NCBI GenBank assembly: GCA_002421425.1
Contig: DIJZ01000020.1
Location: 1-64,000, forward strand
DNA length: 64,000 nucleotides
Source: Caldifarciminota bacterium UBA5631
GTDB lineage: Bacteria; Hydrothermota; Hydrothermia; UBA1063
Direction of reading: 5' to 3'
The notes beneath the pieces are model-generated. The model was not told the DNA's origin, ran no database searches, and saw nothing but the letters and a program-made list of their open reading frames with translations. A program made the translations under genes and the position numbers. This document shows, piece after piece, positions 17,890 to 27,014 of the stretch. Within the stretch, counting starts at the first letter, position 1; the number at the start of each line of letters is the position of its first letter.

Positions 17890-18449
17890 GATCCAATATG
17901 TGTGACAGAAAGATTATTCACTTCAGAAGACAAAACACAGCAGGTGTAGTTCAAACGGTTAATCTAAGGTTTTTAGTTCTACCGAGCCAAAGCTGCAAAA
18001 CAATCCATAAAGTTAATTTAATAGCAGAACATCGCTCTTCCCGTCCTTCTTCTATTTCGTTCAATTTTCTAAATTTAATGCTTCAAAAAAGCACTTTCAA
18101 CCCTCCCTAAGGCACTTTTTGACCAGGCAAACTTACGCGGCGAATGCGACACAGCAATTCCAAAAATTTTAAGCCAACACACTTGACTGCTGAAGAGTAT
18201 GAATTGGTTTCTGTATTTGAAACAGAAGAAAAACCCCGTACGAAAAATCTTAAAGACCTCTCGAATATCCATACAATCGACATAATCGGTTCTCAAACTC
18301 TAAAATCTTTATTCGATGCATTACAGCAAATGCGAATAATCTGGCTTTTATGCCAAGTTTTCGGTATAATAAACACACATTGAAAGAAGCGAGATGAAGG
18401 GGCTTTTAGGAAGTGCTGAAGAAAGCCTCCTAAAATCAAAAGAGAGACC
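17890..18449. other. 560-base region without a supported gene
   Basis: No frame here has a convincing start site or recognisable product. A 79-codon plus-strand frame (18144-18383) lacks a ribosome binding site and runs into a TATAAT element. Near the end an inverted repeat TTTTAGGA/TCCTAAAA (about 18405-18436) lies just upstream of maf. The region may be a decayed gene or a divergent regulatory spacer. Confidence 0.4.
18365..18370 (+). promoter_or_regulatory. -10 box upstream of maf
   Basis: A perfect TATAAT lies 79 bases before the maf ATG, but no good -35 box is found 16-18 bases upstream. The resulting leader would include the TTTTAGGA/TCCTAAAA inverted repeat. Confidence 0.3.
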
Positions 18450-19004
18450 ATGAATAGAAAACTTATCCTCGCCTCTGGATCTCCACGAAGGATTGCGGTG
18501 CTCAAAAAATTCGGCTACGAGTTTGAGGTGGTAAAGCCAAAGGTTGAGGAAGTGATTTTAAAAGTCGATGATTGCTTGAAGGCTGCAGAAGATAAGGCGT
18601 TAAGCATCGAGGCTGAAGGCATAATCCTTTCCTGCGACACCATCGTGGTCCTTGGAGAAAGAATTCTTGGAAAGCCACAAAACTATGAGGAAGCAAAAGA
18701 ATTTCTAAAGAAACTCTCGGGCAAATGGCACGATGTTTATACGGGATATTACATTAAAAGCGATGAAGAGATTAAGAAAAACATCGTAAGAACCAGAGTA
18801 AAGTTCGCGCCACTAAAAGACTTCGAAATCGAATTCATTCTTAAAAATGGTGATCCCCTCGACAAGGCTGGAGGGTACGGCATTCAAGAAGTGGCAGGAC
18901 TCTTTGTAGAAGAAATCAAAGGTTCTTACTACAATGTGGTCGGAATTCCAATTGAATATATTTACTGGGATTTAAAAACCCTGGGAATCCTGCCTAAGAG
19001 ATAA
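18450..19004 (+). CDS. maf: Maf-family nucleoside triphosphate pyrophosphatase
   Basis: Maf proteins hydrolyse non-canonical or pyrimidine nucleoside triphosphates to monophosphates and clean the nucleotide pool. The 184-aa product is of family length, with the N-terminal LASGSPRR (8-15), the catalytic SCDTIVVLGERILGKP loop and the C-terminal DKAGGYGIQEVAGLFVEEIKGSYYNVVG. The ribosome site is weak (AGAGAG). It is the first gene of the plus-strand block and is separated from the malic enzyme by 60 bases that carry a new promoter. Confidence 0.93.
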   Translation: MNRKLILASGSPRRIAVLKKFGYEFEVVKPKVEEVILKVDDCLKAAEDKALSIEAEGIILSCDTIVVLGERILGKPQNYEEAKEFLKKLSGKWHDVYTGYYIKSDEEIKKNIVRTRVKFAPLKDFEIEFILKNGDPLDKAGGYGIQEVAGLFVEEIKGSYYNVVGIPIEYIYWDLKTLGILPKR

Positions 19005-19051
19005 GTGTCGGAAGGTACAGGGTAATTTTTATAAAAACGAACCTTTTAAGG

Positions 19052-19057
19052 TATAAT
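19052..19057 (+). promoter_or_regulatory. -10 box just before the malic enzyme gene (leaderless start)
   Basis: A perfect TATAAT ends 7 bases before the ATG at 19065, and no Shine-Dalgarno sequence is present. Transcription would start at or beside the ATG. No clear -35 hexamer was found at 16-18 bases. Confidence 0.5.
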
Positions 19058-19064
19058 ATCTTTG

Positions 19065-20408
19065 ATGCAGGACGAAAACATATTACGTGAAAAAGCCGCA
19101 GAACCCCTGAAAAAGGCTGAAAAATTACATCCTCTCTATAAAGGAAAAATAGAGGTAATTCCGAAAGTCCCCGTCTCAAATCTCGACTACTTTTCCGTAT
19201 GGTACACTCCGGGCGTGTCATCGGTGTGCCGGAAAATTGTTGAAAACACCGATAATTCTTTTGAATATACGTCTCGTTGGAATACCGTTGCAGTCATCTC
19301 AGATGGTACAAGGGTACTGGGGCTTGGTAATATTGGCCCAGAGGCCGCTTTACCAGTTATGGAGGGCAAGGCTTTACTATTTAAATTCCTCGGCGGAGTT
19401 GATGCCTTCCCCATATGTATAAGAGAAAAAGACCCCGAAAAAATAGTAGAAATTGTAAAAACACTCGAACCATCTTTTGGTGGAATTAACCTGGAAGATA
19501 TAGAAAAACCCAAATGCTTTTACATCCTGGAAACTCTCAGAAAGGAAATGGAGATCCCTGTGTGGCATGATGACCAACAGGGTACTGCAACCATAACCCT
19601 TTCAGCCCTCTACAATGCATCAAAAATTGTCGGAAAGAATTTTAGTGATTTAAAGATCTTCATCTTAGGCGCGGGGTCAGCAGGTATTGCAACTCTCAAA
19701 CTTTTAGTAAAGGCGGAAGTTGACCCCGGAAATATTCTAATGGCGGACAAAAAGGGAGTTATAAGCAGAGATAGGACGGATTTAGAAGAAAAATTCGGGG
19801 TATATGCTGAACTAATTCGCCAAACCAATCGGGAAAATAAAAAAGGAGATTATCACGAGGGCTTCGAAGGTGCAGATGCATTCATAGGCTTTTCCACCCC
19901 GGGACCTGGGGTCGTTACTAAGGATGACATAAGGAAAATGGCAAAGGATCCAATCGTTTTCGCCTGTGCAAATCCAACTCCAGAGATATGGCCATGGGAA
20001 GCAAAAGAGGCTGGCGCAAAAATAGTGGCCACAGGCAGGTCTGACTTCCCCAATCAGGTAAATAATTCCCTTGTATTTCCCGGTATGTTCAGGGGTGTCC
20101 TGGATGTAGCCGCAAAAACTATTACCGACACAATGTGCATTGAGGTGGCAAAGTCAATCGCCGGATACGCTGAAGAAAAAGGCTTAAGTGAAGAATACAT
20201 CGTTCCAAGAATGGACGAATGGGACTTATTCCCGAGAATTGCTGCCTCCGCTGCCTCCTCAGCAGTCAGAGAAGGAATCGCAAGGAAAGAATTGACCCAT
20301 GAGGAAGAACTGGAAAACGCTACCAGGACAATTACAAGAACCAGAAATCTCATGGAAAATCTTGAAATTACAGGTTTGGTAAAAAATTTTTTCCATGAGA
20401 CGGATTAA
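19065..20408 (+). CDS. Malic enzyme, NAD(P)-dependent
   Basis: Malic enzyme oxidatively decarboxylates malate to pyruvate. The 447-aa protein has the short bacterial form without the phosphotransacetylase tail of MaeB. The N-terminal part holds VWYTPGVSSV and the catalytic-site GLGNIGPEAALPVMEGKALL. The middle has PVWHDDQQGTATI (metal and substrate), then a Rossmann fold with FILGAGSAGIATL, and later FACANPTPEIWP and GRSDFPNQVNNSLVFPG. ATG 19065 is chosen over a TTG one codon upstream. The fumarase alpha gene overlaps its end by 14 bases, so both work on the C4-acid node of central metabolism. Cofactor preference cannot be told. Confidence 0.94.
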   Translation: MQDENILREKAAEPLKKAEKLHPLYKGKIEVIPKVPVSNLDYFSVWYTPGVSSVCRKIVENTDNSFEYTSRWNTVAVISDGTRVLGLGNIGPEAALPVMEGKALLFKFLGGVDAFPICIREKDPEKIVEIVKTLEPSFGGINLEDIEKPKCFYILETLRKEMEIPVWHDDQQGTATITLSALYNASKIVGKNFSDLKIFILGAGSAGIATLKLLVKAEVDPGNILMADKKGVISRDRTDLEEKFGVYAELIRQTNRENKKGDYHEGFEGADAFIGFSTPGPGVVTKDDIRKMAKDPIVFACANPTPEIWPWEAKEAGAKIVATGRSDFPNQVNNSLVFPGMFRGVLDVAAKTITDTMCIEVAKSIAGYAEEKGLSEEYIVPRMDEWDLFPRIAASAASSAVREGIARKELTHEEELENATRTITRTRNLMENLEITGLVKNFFHETD

Positions 20409-21237
20409 AACAGAAGAAATTAAAAATAAAATTATAGATGCTTTAACTAAAGCCAATTTTTACCTCGTCCCTGAATTCCATGAGTTTCTAAAATATGCTC
20501 TCACCGAAGAAACATCGGAGACAGGAAGACAGGTACTTAAAGACCTACTTGAAAATGCAGAAATTGCGGAAAAAGAAAGGCTACCCCTGTGCCAGGACAC
20601 CGGAATGGTTAATGTTTACATAGAGCTCGGGCAAGAGGTATTTCTGGAAGGGAAACTTCTCACCGACGTTATTACAGAAGCTGTTCGAGAAGTGTACACT
20701 CAAAACTATTTGAGACCTTCAGTGGTAAATGACCCTTTAAGAAGGCTAAACACAAAAGACAACACTCCTCCAATAGTCCACTTCGAAGTAGTACCTGGTG
20801 ACAAAGTAAAAATCCTTCTGGTTCCGAAGGGTGGAGGAAGCGAGCAGATGTGTCAGGTAGCAATGCTTGCACCTCATCAGGGAATGGAAGGTGTGAAAGA
20901 GCTTGTTATCTCTTCAGTTAAAAGAGCAGGTCCAAATCCTTGCCCGCCTGTCATAGTCGGAATCGGAATAGGAGGTAATTTCGATTATGTCGCCTATTTG
21001 GCAAAGAAAGCTATATTGAGGCCCTGGGGGACGAGAAACACTGATCCTTTCTACGCAAACCTTGAGCTTGAACTGCTTAAAGAAATTAATGCCCTTGGGC
21101 TTGGACCCGGTGGACTGGGTGGAAAGTTCTACGCCATTGATGTGAGAATAGAAACTTATCCCACCCATATTGCCCAGCTCCCGGTAGCTGTGGCTTTTAA
21201 CTGCAACAGTTTCAGACTGGCAAAAATTGAAATTTAG
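20395..21237 (+). CDS. Class I fumarate hydratase alpha subunit
   Basis: The class I iron-sulfur fumarase interconverts fumarate and malate. This 280-aa product matches the alpha part (TtdA/FumA N-terminal half), with LCQDTGMVNVY and GPNPCPPVIVGIGIGG providing cluster cysteines, and GPGGLGGKFYAIDV near the end. In two-subunit enzymes a roughly 180-aa beta subunit normally follows, but the next gene here is ilvE, so beta must be elsewhere. A related tartrate dehydratase alpha subunit is possible. Overlap with the malic enzyme gene suggests coupled expression of malate-producing and malate-consuming steps. Confidence 0.9.
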   Translation: MRRIKTEEIKNKIIDALTKANFYLVPEFHEFLKYALTEETSETGRQVLKDLLENAEIAEKERLPLCQDTGMVNVYIELGQEVFLEGKLLTDVITEAVREVYTQNYLRPSVVNDPLRRLNTKDNTPPIVHFEVVPGDKVKILLVPKGGGSEQMCQVAMLAPHQGMEGVKELVISSVKRAGPNPCPPVIVGIGIGGNFDYVAYLAKKAILRPWGTRNTDPFYANLELELLKEINALGLGPGGLGGKFYAIDVRIETYPTHIAQLPVAVAFNCNSFRLAKIEI

Positions 21238-21246
21238 GAGGGTATT

Positions 21247-22173
21247 ATGGCAAAAATAAATGAAGCAAAGTTCATCTGGATGTCAGGTAATATGGTCCCA
21301 TGGCATGAAGCGAAAGTACACGTGTTAACCCACGCCCTCCACTATGGTTCAGCAGTCTTTGAGGGAATCAGGGCTTATAAAACGAAAAGGGGGACCGCAG
21401 TCTTCAGACTGAGAGAACATATGAAACGCCTTCTGGATTCGGCGAAGATTTACAGAATGGAATCCCCTTATACCCTCGAGGAACTGATTAACGCAACCAT
21501 CGAGATCATAACAGCCAACGAACTGGAGGAGTGCTATATAAGGCCCTTAATTTACAGAGGGTACTACAATCTCGGAGTTAACCCAATGGAATGCCCCGTG
21601 GAAGTTTCAATCGCAGCATGGAAATGGGGAAAATACTTAGGTCCTGAAGCCCTGGAAGCTGGAGTCGATGTGATGGTTTCCAGCTGGAACCGAATGGCGC
21701 CCAATACTTTTCCAGCAATGGCTAAAGCCACTGCTAACTATGCGAACTCGCAACTTATAAAGATGGAAGCTATTGAGTACGGTTTTTCGGAAGGCATTGC
21801 CCTTAACGCATATGGAACAGTCTCAGAAGGGTCAGGAGAGAACATCTTCCTGATAAAGGATGGAGTAATCTACACCCCAACTCTTGATTCAGCGGTACTT
21901 CCTGGAATAACTCGCCTCACCGTGATGGAAATCGCCAGATCGATGGGGATAGAAGTGAAGGAATGCCTGATTCCCCGTGAAATGCTTTACCTTGCTGACG
22001 AACTCTTCTTTACTGGAACCGCAGCGGAGGTTACCCCAATTCGATCCGTAGACAAAATTACCATCGGGAACGGAAAAATTGGACCCATAACCAGAAAAAT
22101 ACAACGGGAATTTTTTAGAATCATAGAGGAAGCAGATGAAAAATATGAGCACTATTTTACATGGGTGAGGTAA
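21247..22173 (+). CDS. ilvE: Branched-chain amino acid aminotransferase
   Basis: This PLP fold-type IV aminotransferase carries out the last step of valine, leucine and isoleucine synthesis. The 308-aa protein begins with [36 protein letters not shown], split over residues 9-44. The PLP lysine is in [11 protein letters not shown] and the phosphate-binding loop is [10 protein letters not shown] strong AGGAGG lies before the ATG. It follows fumA by 9 bases and precedes rpiB by 1 base. D-amino-acid transaminase is less likely because length and motifs fit IlvE. Confidence 0.93.
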   Translation: MAKINEAKFIWMSGNMVPWHEAKVHVLTHALHYGSAVFEGIRAYKTKRGTAVFRLREHMKRLLDSAKIYRMESPYTLEELINATIEIITANELEECYIRPLIYRGYYNLGVNPMECPVEVSIAAWKWGKYLGPEALEAGVDVMVSSWNRMAPNTFPAMAKATANYANSQLIKMEAIEYGFSEGIALNAYGTVSEGSGENIFLIKDGVIYTPTLDSAVLPGITRLTVMEIARSMGIEVKECLIPREMLYLADELFFTGTAAEVTPIRSVDKITIGNGKIGPITRKIQREFFRIIEEADEKYEHYFTWVR

Positions 22174-22174
22174 A

Positions 22175-22618
22175 ATGAAACTGGCTATCGGTTCAGACCA
22201 TAGGGGTTATAAATTGAAGGAATTCCTGAAGCAAAAACTCTCAATTTCTCATGAAGTACAAGATTTTGGAGTATCAAGCGAAGAACCGTCAGATTACCCT
22301 GATATCGCAATCCCGCTTGCTGAAAGAGTGGCGAAAGGAGATTTTGCCTTCGGAATTTTGATATGTTATACCGGAATAGGGATGTCTATTGCTGCAAACA
22401 AAGTAAAGGGAATACGTGCAGCCCACGTGACTGATGAAAGATACGCAATCATTTCAAGAAAACACAACAATGCTAATGTAATATGCCTTCCAGGAGGTTT
22501 TATCAAAGAAGAAGACGCGTTGAACGCTGTAATTCTTTTCCTTGAAACAGAATTTGAGGGCGGGCGCCATAACAGGAGATTGGATAAAATAGCAAATTAC
22601 GAACGCTCCACTAAATGA
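22175..22618 (+). CDS. rpiB: Ribose 5-phosphate isomerase B
   Basis: RpiB interconverts ribulose 5-phosphate and ribose 5-phosphate. The 147-aa protein has IGSDHRGYKLKE at the N-terminus, DYPD, the catalytic-cysteine loop CYTGIGMSIAANKVKGIRAA and a HNNANV segment, all typical of the LacAB/RpiB fold. The usual CGTGIG is CYTGIG. It overlaps the next gene by 4 bases (ATGA). With rpe 2 kb downstream it supplies the non-oxidative pentose phosphate pathway. Confidence 0.94.
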   Translation: MKLAIGSDHRGYKLKEFLKQKLSISHEVQDFGVSSEEPSDYPDIAIPLAERVAKGDFAFGILICYTGIGMSIAANKVKGIRAAHVTDERYAIISRKHNNANVICLPGGFIKEEDALNAVILFLETEFEGGRHNRRLDKIANYERSTK

Positions 22619-23616
22619 AATTTCTATTCCCCCTCCTCTCATTCAAAAAGCACGGTGGCATCAGGGTCCTCTCTGCTCTAATGAACGGGCTGACTCGAAA
22701 CGGTCACGAAGTTTATCTAGCAGTTCCAAGGAATAATTATGAAGACTTTTATAAACTTAACCCTTCTGTGAAAAAGATCCTTCTTGATTCCACAACTAAG
22801 GGCCCTCCCGGAGTGATAAAAACCCTTCTGCGTCTTTTCCTTAACACACCTAATGTCGACTTTGTGGTTGTCAGCTTTTTCCCAACTTACTATCCTGCGC
22901 TTCTTCACAAAATTTTCAAAAAATCAAGGATTATCTATTTCCGTGAAGACGCTGAGCAATACTTCTATCCATTCCCATTTTCAATTTTTGCCGAACTGTC
23001 TTATCTTCTACCCCAGGACTATACACCCTCCATTTCAAAATGGGTCTTAAGAAAAACCAGAGCAAAAGGCCCTATCCTTCACCCTCCTATCGACAGAAAT
23101 TTCATTGAACATCCACAAACGAAAGAAAGAGACTTTTCAACCATCATTATATTCTTTCGAAAGGATCGGCGTAAAGGTCCTGGAGCCGCATTAGAAATAA
23201 TGAGGAACTCCCTTTTCAACAATTACCAATTTATCGTGGTAGGTGAAGACCCAGAAATAAGAGCCCAAAACATAAAACACCTGGGTTTTCTAAGCACTCG
23301 AGAACTGCTAAAAGTTTACGACTCCAGCGGATTCATTATACTCACCTCAAAATTCGAGGGTTTCGGCCTACCGCCCCTGGAGGCAATGGCCAGAGGATGC
23401 ATACCCTTTATTTTTACTAAAACTGGACCCCTGGAATATATCAAAAGCGGCAAAAACGGTTTTTTAGTCAGCTCACCTCATGAGATAGCACCGATTCTGG
23501 CTCGACTTAAAGATGACATACCAAAAATTCAGCAGATCTCGAAGAACGCCATAGATACTGCAAAGGAATTCACCGAGGAACGATTTATCTCAAACTTTCT
23601 GAAAATGCTGAGCTAA
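22615..23616 (+). CDS. GT-B fold glycosyltransferase (GT4-like)
   Basis: The 333-aa protein has two Rossmann-like halves and the C-terminal family 4 signature EGFGLPPLEAMARGC (about residues 250-264), including the E-x7-E pair that binds the sugar nucleotide. It starts MKFLFPLLSFKKHGGIRVLS, a typical beta-strand followed by a Gly-rich loop. No transmembrane segment is seen, so it is probably cytosolic or peripheral. It overlaps rpiB by 4 bases. Donor and acceptor are unknown; a role in surface polysaccharide or glycolipid synthesis is inference. Confidence 0.85.
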   Translation: MKFLFPLLSFKKHGGIRVLSALMNGLTRNGHEVYLAVPRNNYEDFYKLNPSVKKILLDSTTKGPPGVIKTLLRLFLNTPNVDFVVVSFFPTYYPALLHKIFKKSRIIYFREDAEQYFYPFPFSIFAELSYLLPQDYTPSISKWVLRKTRAKGPILHPPIDRNFIEHPQTKERDFSTIIIFFRKDRRKGPGAALEIMRNSLFNNYQFIVVGEDPEIRAQNIKHLGFLSTRELLKVYDSSGFIILTSKFEGFGLPPLEAMARGCIPFIFTKTGPLEYIKSGKNGFLVSSPHEIAPILARLKDDIPKIQQISKNAIDTAKEFTEERFISNFLKMLS

Positions 23617-23630
23617 ATAATCTCTTTCTT

Positions 23631-23659
23631 TTGAAAAGCCATAACCTCTTCTTTAAGAT
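23631..23659 (+). promoter_or_regulatory. Promoter of the HD-rpe operon (leaderless start)
   Basis: TTGAAA (23631-23636), 17 bases and TAAGAT (23654-23659), which ends 6 bases before the ATG at 23666. No Shine-Dalgarno sequence lies between. Confidence 0.55.
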
Positions 23660-23665
23660 TATTCA

Positions 23666-24235
23666 ATGCCTGATTTATTTTACTTTTTAGAAAATGTTTA
23701 CAGACTCAAAAGGACTCCCCGAGCTGGATTCTGGTATTACGGAGTCAGAGACCCCGAAACCGTGGCTGATCACATTTTTGGTGTAGCTATTCTTACTTAC
23801 GTCTTCTGTCATCACCTGAACTCTGAACAAAAGATGGAATTAAACATTGAAAAAGCATTAAAAATGGCAATAATCCACGAACTCGGGGAAGCCCTCATCG
23901 GTGACCTGCACCTTGAATCACGAAAATACCTTGGTAAATGTGTCGAGGAAGGTGAAAGAAAGGCATTCAGTGAAATGGCTGAATCCCTCCCTGAAAATCT
24001 AAAAGAAGAAGTAAAGAACCTGTACGAAGAATTTGAAAAAGGCGAGACACCTGAAGCAATGCTGGTAAGGTCTTTGGATAAAGTGGACCTCCTGCTGCAG
24101 GCTTACGTTTATGAGAAGTCAGGGTACAGGAATCTGGACAAATTTTTTGGCGAAAAGAAAAACTTCGAGTTCATTGAAAGAATACCCCAGATTAGGGAAT
24201 TCATTGCGGAAATGAAAAACAGGAGAGAAAAATGA
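23666..24235 (+). CDS. HD-domain 5'-nucleotidase, YfbR/HDDC2 type
   Basis: The 189-aa protein has an HD-fold arrangement with ETVADHIFGVA (H about 35), AIIHELGEALIGD (H/E/D about 71-83) and a late D in SLDKVDLLLQAY. It matches the YfbR/HDDC2 group, which dephosphorylates deoxynucleoside 5'-monophosphates. It overlaps rpe by 4 bases (ATGA). The gene appears to be the first of a leaderless transcript. Family assignment is good; the exact substrate is inferred from relatives. Confidence 0.85.
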   Translation: MPDLFYFLENVYRLKRTPRAGFWYYGVRDPETVADHIFGVAILTYVFCHHLNSEQKMELNIEKALKMAIIHELGEALIGDLHLESRKYLGKCVEEGERKAFSEMAESLPENLKEEVKNLYEEFEKGETPEAMLVRSLDKVDLLLQAYVYEKSGYRNLDKFFGEKKNFEFIERIPQIREFIAEMKNRREK

Positions 24236-24870
24236 AGGTATCACCATCAATTCTTGCATGTGATTTTTCAAAACTGAAAGAAGAGGTCAAAAGCGTGGAA
24301 GGTGCTGATTTTCTGCACCTCGATGTAATGGATGGCGTTTTTGTCCCGAACCTCACCTTCGGACCATTTATGGTTGAAGTAATAAATAAACTCACCAGTA
24401 TTCCGCTGGAATCTCATCTAATGATTATAGATCCGCTGAAGTATATAGATGCTTTCGCTGAAGCAGGATCAGATACGATTATAGTCCATGTAGAATCACG
24501 CTCCGACATGATCAAGACCCTGAAAAAAATAAAAAGCAGGGGAATAAAGTCTGGAATTTGTTTAAATCCTGAGACTCCCTTGAGAACTCTCCTACCACTT
24601 TTTGAACTGGTGGATCTGGTTCTCGTGATGACCGTTAATCCGGGATTCTACGGTCAGAAATTTATGCCCCAGGTCCTTCCAAAACTTGAAAAACTAAGGG
24701 AAATCAAAGAAAGTAAGAAATACAATTTTTTAATTGAAGTTGATGGTGGTATTAATGAAGAGACCGCAAAAATTGTAGCACCCTACGTGGACATTATTGT
24801 TTCTGGAGCCTTTATCTTCTCTTCAGAAAATAGGGAAGAGAAAATCAACTACTTGAAAAAACTGTCGTGA
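24232..24870 (+). CDS. rpe: Ribulose-phosphate 3-epimerase
   Basis: Rpe interconverts ribulose 5-phosphate and xylulose 5-phosphate. The 212-aa TIM-barrel protein has SPSILACDFSKL, the metal-binding FLHLDVMDGVFVPNLTFGP, ESHLMI, MTVNPGFYGQKF and IEVDGGINEETA, all family signatures. It overlaps the HD gene by 4 bases. The rpsP promoter lies across its 3' end. Confidence 0.95.
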   Translation: MKVSPSILACDFSKLKEEVKSVEGADFLHLDVMDGVFVPNLTFGPFMVEVINKLTSIPLESHLMIIDPLKYIDAFAEAGSDTIIVHVESRSDMIKTLKKIKSRGIKSGICLNPETPLRTLLPLFELVDLVLVMTVNPGFYGQKFMPQVLPKLEKLREIKESKKYNFLIEVDGGINEETAKIVAPYVDIIVSGAFIFSSENREEKINYLKKLS

Positions 24871-24881
24871 TAGGCTATAAT
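24853..24881 (+). promoter_or_regulatory. Promoter of rpsP-khpA-rimM-trmD-rplS
   Basis: TTGAAA (24853-24858), exactly 17 bases, and a perfect TATAAT (24876-24881). It overlaps the end of rpe and gives a leader of about 20 bases with a GAGGAGG site before rpsP. Confidence 0.7.
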
Positions 24882-24907
24882 ATTGCACAACGGAAGAGGA
24901 GGTAATT

Positions 24908-25159
24908 GTGGTAAAGGTCAGGCTACAGCGAATCGGGAAAAGCGGAAGAGCTATCTACAGAATTGTTGTCCAGGAATCAAGGGTTCACAGAGATGGCAAA
25001 GTAATAGATGTGATCGGTCATTACGATCCTGTTAAAGACATAACGGAAGTAAATTGCGAACTCCTTGAAAAGTGGCTTTCACAGGGGGCACAGATGACCC
25101 CCAGAGTCGCAAAACTCTACAAATTTTACAAAAAAACAAGGGAAATAGGTGTACAATAA
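24908..25159 (+). CDS. rpsP: 30S ribosomal protein S16
   Basis: bS16 is a small 30S assembly protein. The 83-aa product begins VKVRLQRIGKSGRAIYRIVVQESR, here split as VKVRLQRIGKSG and RAIYRIVVQESR, and has VIGHYDPVKD. It starts with GTG after AGAGGAGGTAATT. It opens the classic rpsP-khpA-rimM-trmD-rplS operon. Confidence 0.96.
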   Translation: MVKVRLQRIGKSGRAIYRIVVQESRVHRDGKVIDVIGHYDPVKDITEVNCELLEKWLSQGAQMTPRVAKLYKFYKKTREIGVQ

Positions 25160-25171
25160 GGAGGTATAAAG

Positions 25172-25411
25172 ATGGCTGAACTGAAAGAATTGCTCGAGTA
25201 CATAGTAAAAGAACTCGTAGACACTCCGGACCACGTATCAGTAAAAGAGATACCCGGCGAAAAGACAGTGATATTCGAACTGAGAGTAGGCTCTGGCGAC
25301 CTCGGAAAGGTAATTGGCCGTGAAGGAAGAACAGCAAAAGCCATTAGGCAGCTCATCCAGGCTGCTGCCATGAGGAGGGGCAAGAGGGCCCACATAGAGA
25401 TCCTTGAATAA
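25172..25411 (+). CDS. khpA: KH-domain RNA-binding protein KhpA
   Basis: KhpA is a single-KH-domain RNA chaperone that pairs with KhpB in many bacteria. The 79-aa protein has the KH loop GKVIGREGRTAKAIRQLI (about residues 50-67) with the GxxG element. AAGGAGG precedes the ATG. It overlaps the proposed rimM start by 8 bases; this gene position is conserved widely. Confidence 0.92.
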   Translation: MAELKELLEYIVKELVDTPDHVSVKEIPGEKTVIFELRVGSGDLGKVIGREGRTAKAIRQLIQAAAMRRGKRAHIEILE

Positions 25412-25928
25412 AGAGAATCTCACTGTTGTAGGAAGAATAATAAAAGCCTTTGGACTTCGGGGTGAACTCAAGGTTCACCCCGAAGTGTTTTATGACCACT
25501 TTTTCAAATTCAAGCGCTTTATTGTTATAAGCCCGAGGGGCGGTGAAAAGGTCCTGAGGCCGCTGGAATTTCGCAGTGGTGCAGGGAAAACAATAATAGT
25601 GAAGTTCAAGGAAATTGACTCCCGCGAACTTGCTGAAAAACTTGGGGGGCTTGAACTTATGGTCCCCACTGATGAACTCCCCGAAACTGGTCCCAACGAG
25701 TTCTACGTGAAGGACCTTATTGGCTGTACCGTCTTATTCAATAATGAAGTGGTTGGAAAGGTAAAAGATTTTCTTTTCCAAGGATTTACAGGAAGTATTG
25801 TCGTTGAAACCAACGAGCAAAAGGAAGTTTTCGTTCCCTTCGTTCGACGGTTCGTGAAAGAAGTTAAGACAATGGAAAAGGAAATCTTTTTGGTTGATTT
25901 TGATGAACTTTCAAGCATAAATCCATGA
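25404..25928 (+). CDS. rimM: 16S rRNA processing protein RimM
   Basis: RimM binds S19 and helps mature the 30S head. The 174-aa protein has the N-terminal VGRIIKAFGLRGELKV barrel and a C-terminal PRC-barrel with FYVKDLIGCTV and VFVPFVRRFVKEV. The start is a TTG at 25404, overlapping the khpA stop by 8 bases; the frame has no good ATG nearby, so the start is less sure than the identity. trmD overlaps its end by 4 bases. Confidence 0.92.
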   Translation: MNKENLTVVGRIIKAFGLRGELKVHPEVFYDHFFKFKRFIVISPRGGEKVLRPLEFRSGAGKTIIVKFKEIDSRELAEKLGGLELMVPTDELPETGPNEFYVKDLIGCTVLFNNEVVGKVKDFLFQGFTGSIVVETNEQKEVFVPFVRRFVKEVKTMEKEIFLVDFDELSSINP

Positions 25929-26665
25929 AATTCAATATTATCACACTCTTTCCCGAAATCTTTAAGCCATACCTTGAAACTGGTCCTGTAAGAAAGGCCA
26001 TCGAACTTGGTCAGATAAATGTTGAGACTTATAATCTCCGTGATTTCGCTCCTTCTCCAAAGGAAGTAGACGATTACCCATTTGGTGGATTCAGCGGTAT
26101 GGTTCTTAAAATTGGCCCTATTCAGAAAGTATTGAACAGCATTAGTGATCCAGGCTTTGTAGTCCTTCCATCGCCTCAGGGTAAGATTCTCAATCAGAAA
26201 ATTGTCGAGGATCTTGCAGAAAAAAATGTAATTACAGTTATCTGTGGAAGATACAAGGGTATCGATGAAAGAATTATGAAATTCGTGGATTTAGAGCTCT
26301 CCTGTGGAGATTATATCCTCTCAGGAGGAGAAATTCTTGCCTTGATTCTCATCGATGCTATTTCGCGCCTTAAAGAAGGAACACTTGGTGATAAGGATTC
26401 CTGTTTGACCGATTCTATCATTTCCAGTATACTTGATGCACCTTATTATACTCGCCCGAGAAGTTTTATGGGTGAAAAAATCCCTGAGGTTCTCGTATCA
26501 GGGGATCATGCGAAGGTAGCAAAATGGGCGAGAAAAGAGGCGTTAAGAAGAACGGTTTTAAAAAGGCCGGAACTTCTATATAGTGCAGATCTTACAAAAG
26601 AAGATGCGAAGATCTTAAAGGAAATTGAGGAGGAGGCTAAAAATGGCAGAAATCAGAGAGATTGA
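25925..26665 (+). CDS. trmD: tRNA (guanine-N1)-methyltransferase TrmD
   Basis: TrmD methylates G37 of tRNAs with a G36 anticodon base, using S-adenosylmethionine bound in a trefoil knot. The 246-aa protein has [40 protein letters not shown] and the knot segment [21 protein letters not shown], then DAPYYTRPR. Its ATG overlaps rimM by 4 bases, and rplS begins inside its last codons. Confidence 0.96.
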   Translation: MKFNIITLFPEIFKPYLETGPVRKAIELGQINVETYNLRDFAPSPKEVDDYPFGGFSGMVLKIGPIQKVLNSISDPGFVVLPSPQGKILNQKIVEDLAEKNVITVICGRYKGIDERIMKFVDLELSCGDYILSGGEILALILIDAISRLKEGTLGDKDSCLTDSIISSILDAPYYTRPRSFMGEKIPEVLVSGDHAKVAKWARKEALRRTVLKRPELLYSADLTKEDAKILKEIEEEAKNGRNQRD

Positions 26666-27014
26666 AAAAGAATTTATGAGGACTGACATTCCAGACTTTG
26701 GACCCGGTGACACTGTCAGGGTTCATGTGAAGATAAAGGAACTAAAAGAAGACCCAAAATCAAAACAGCTGGTAGAAAAGGTTAGAACCCAGCCCTTCGA
26801 AGGTGTTGTAATCAGAAGAAGGGGAAGTGGACTTTCAGAAACTTTCACTGTCAGAAAGGTTACCCAGGGAGTAGGAATTGAGAAAGTTTTTCCTGTCCAT
26901 TCGCCAGTCATTGAAAAGATCGAAGTTCTTAGAAAAGGAAAAGTTAGAAGGGCAAGGATTTACTATCTAAGGGAAAGAAAAGGCAAGAAAGCAAGAATTC
27001 GTGAAAAGATTTGA
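26643..27014 (+). CDS. rplS: 50S ribosomal protein L19
   Basis: bL19 lies at the 30S-50S interface. The 123-aa protein has [30 protein letters not shown] and [12 protein letters not shown], typical of the family. The ATG at 26643 follows GAGGAGG and is preferred over an in-frame start 18 bases upstream. It overlaps trmD by 23 bases and the DUF192 gene by 14, an unusually tight packing. Confidence 0.96.
   Translation: MAEIREIEKEFMRTDIPDFGPGDTVRVHVKIKELKEDPKSKQLVEKVRTQPFEGVVIRRRGSGLSETFTVRKVTQGVGIEKVFPVHSPVIEKIEVLRKGKVRRARIYYLRERKGKKARIREKI

Noticed and set aside
18144..18383. 79-codon plus-strand frame as a gene
   Set aside because: No Shine-Dalgarno site, no suitable -10 box before the ATG, no family recognised, and its end overlaps a likely promoter.
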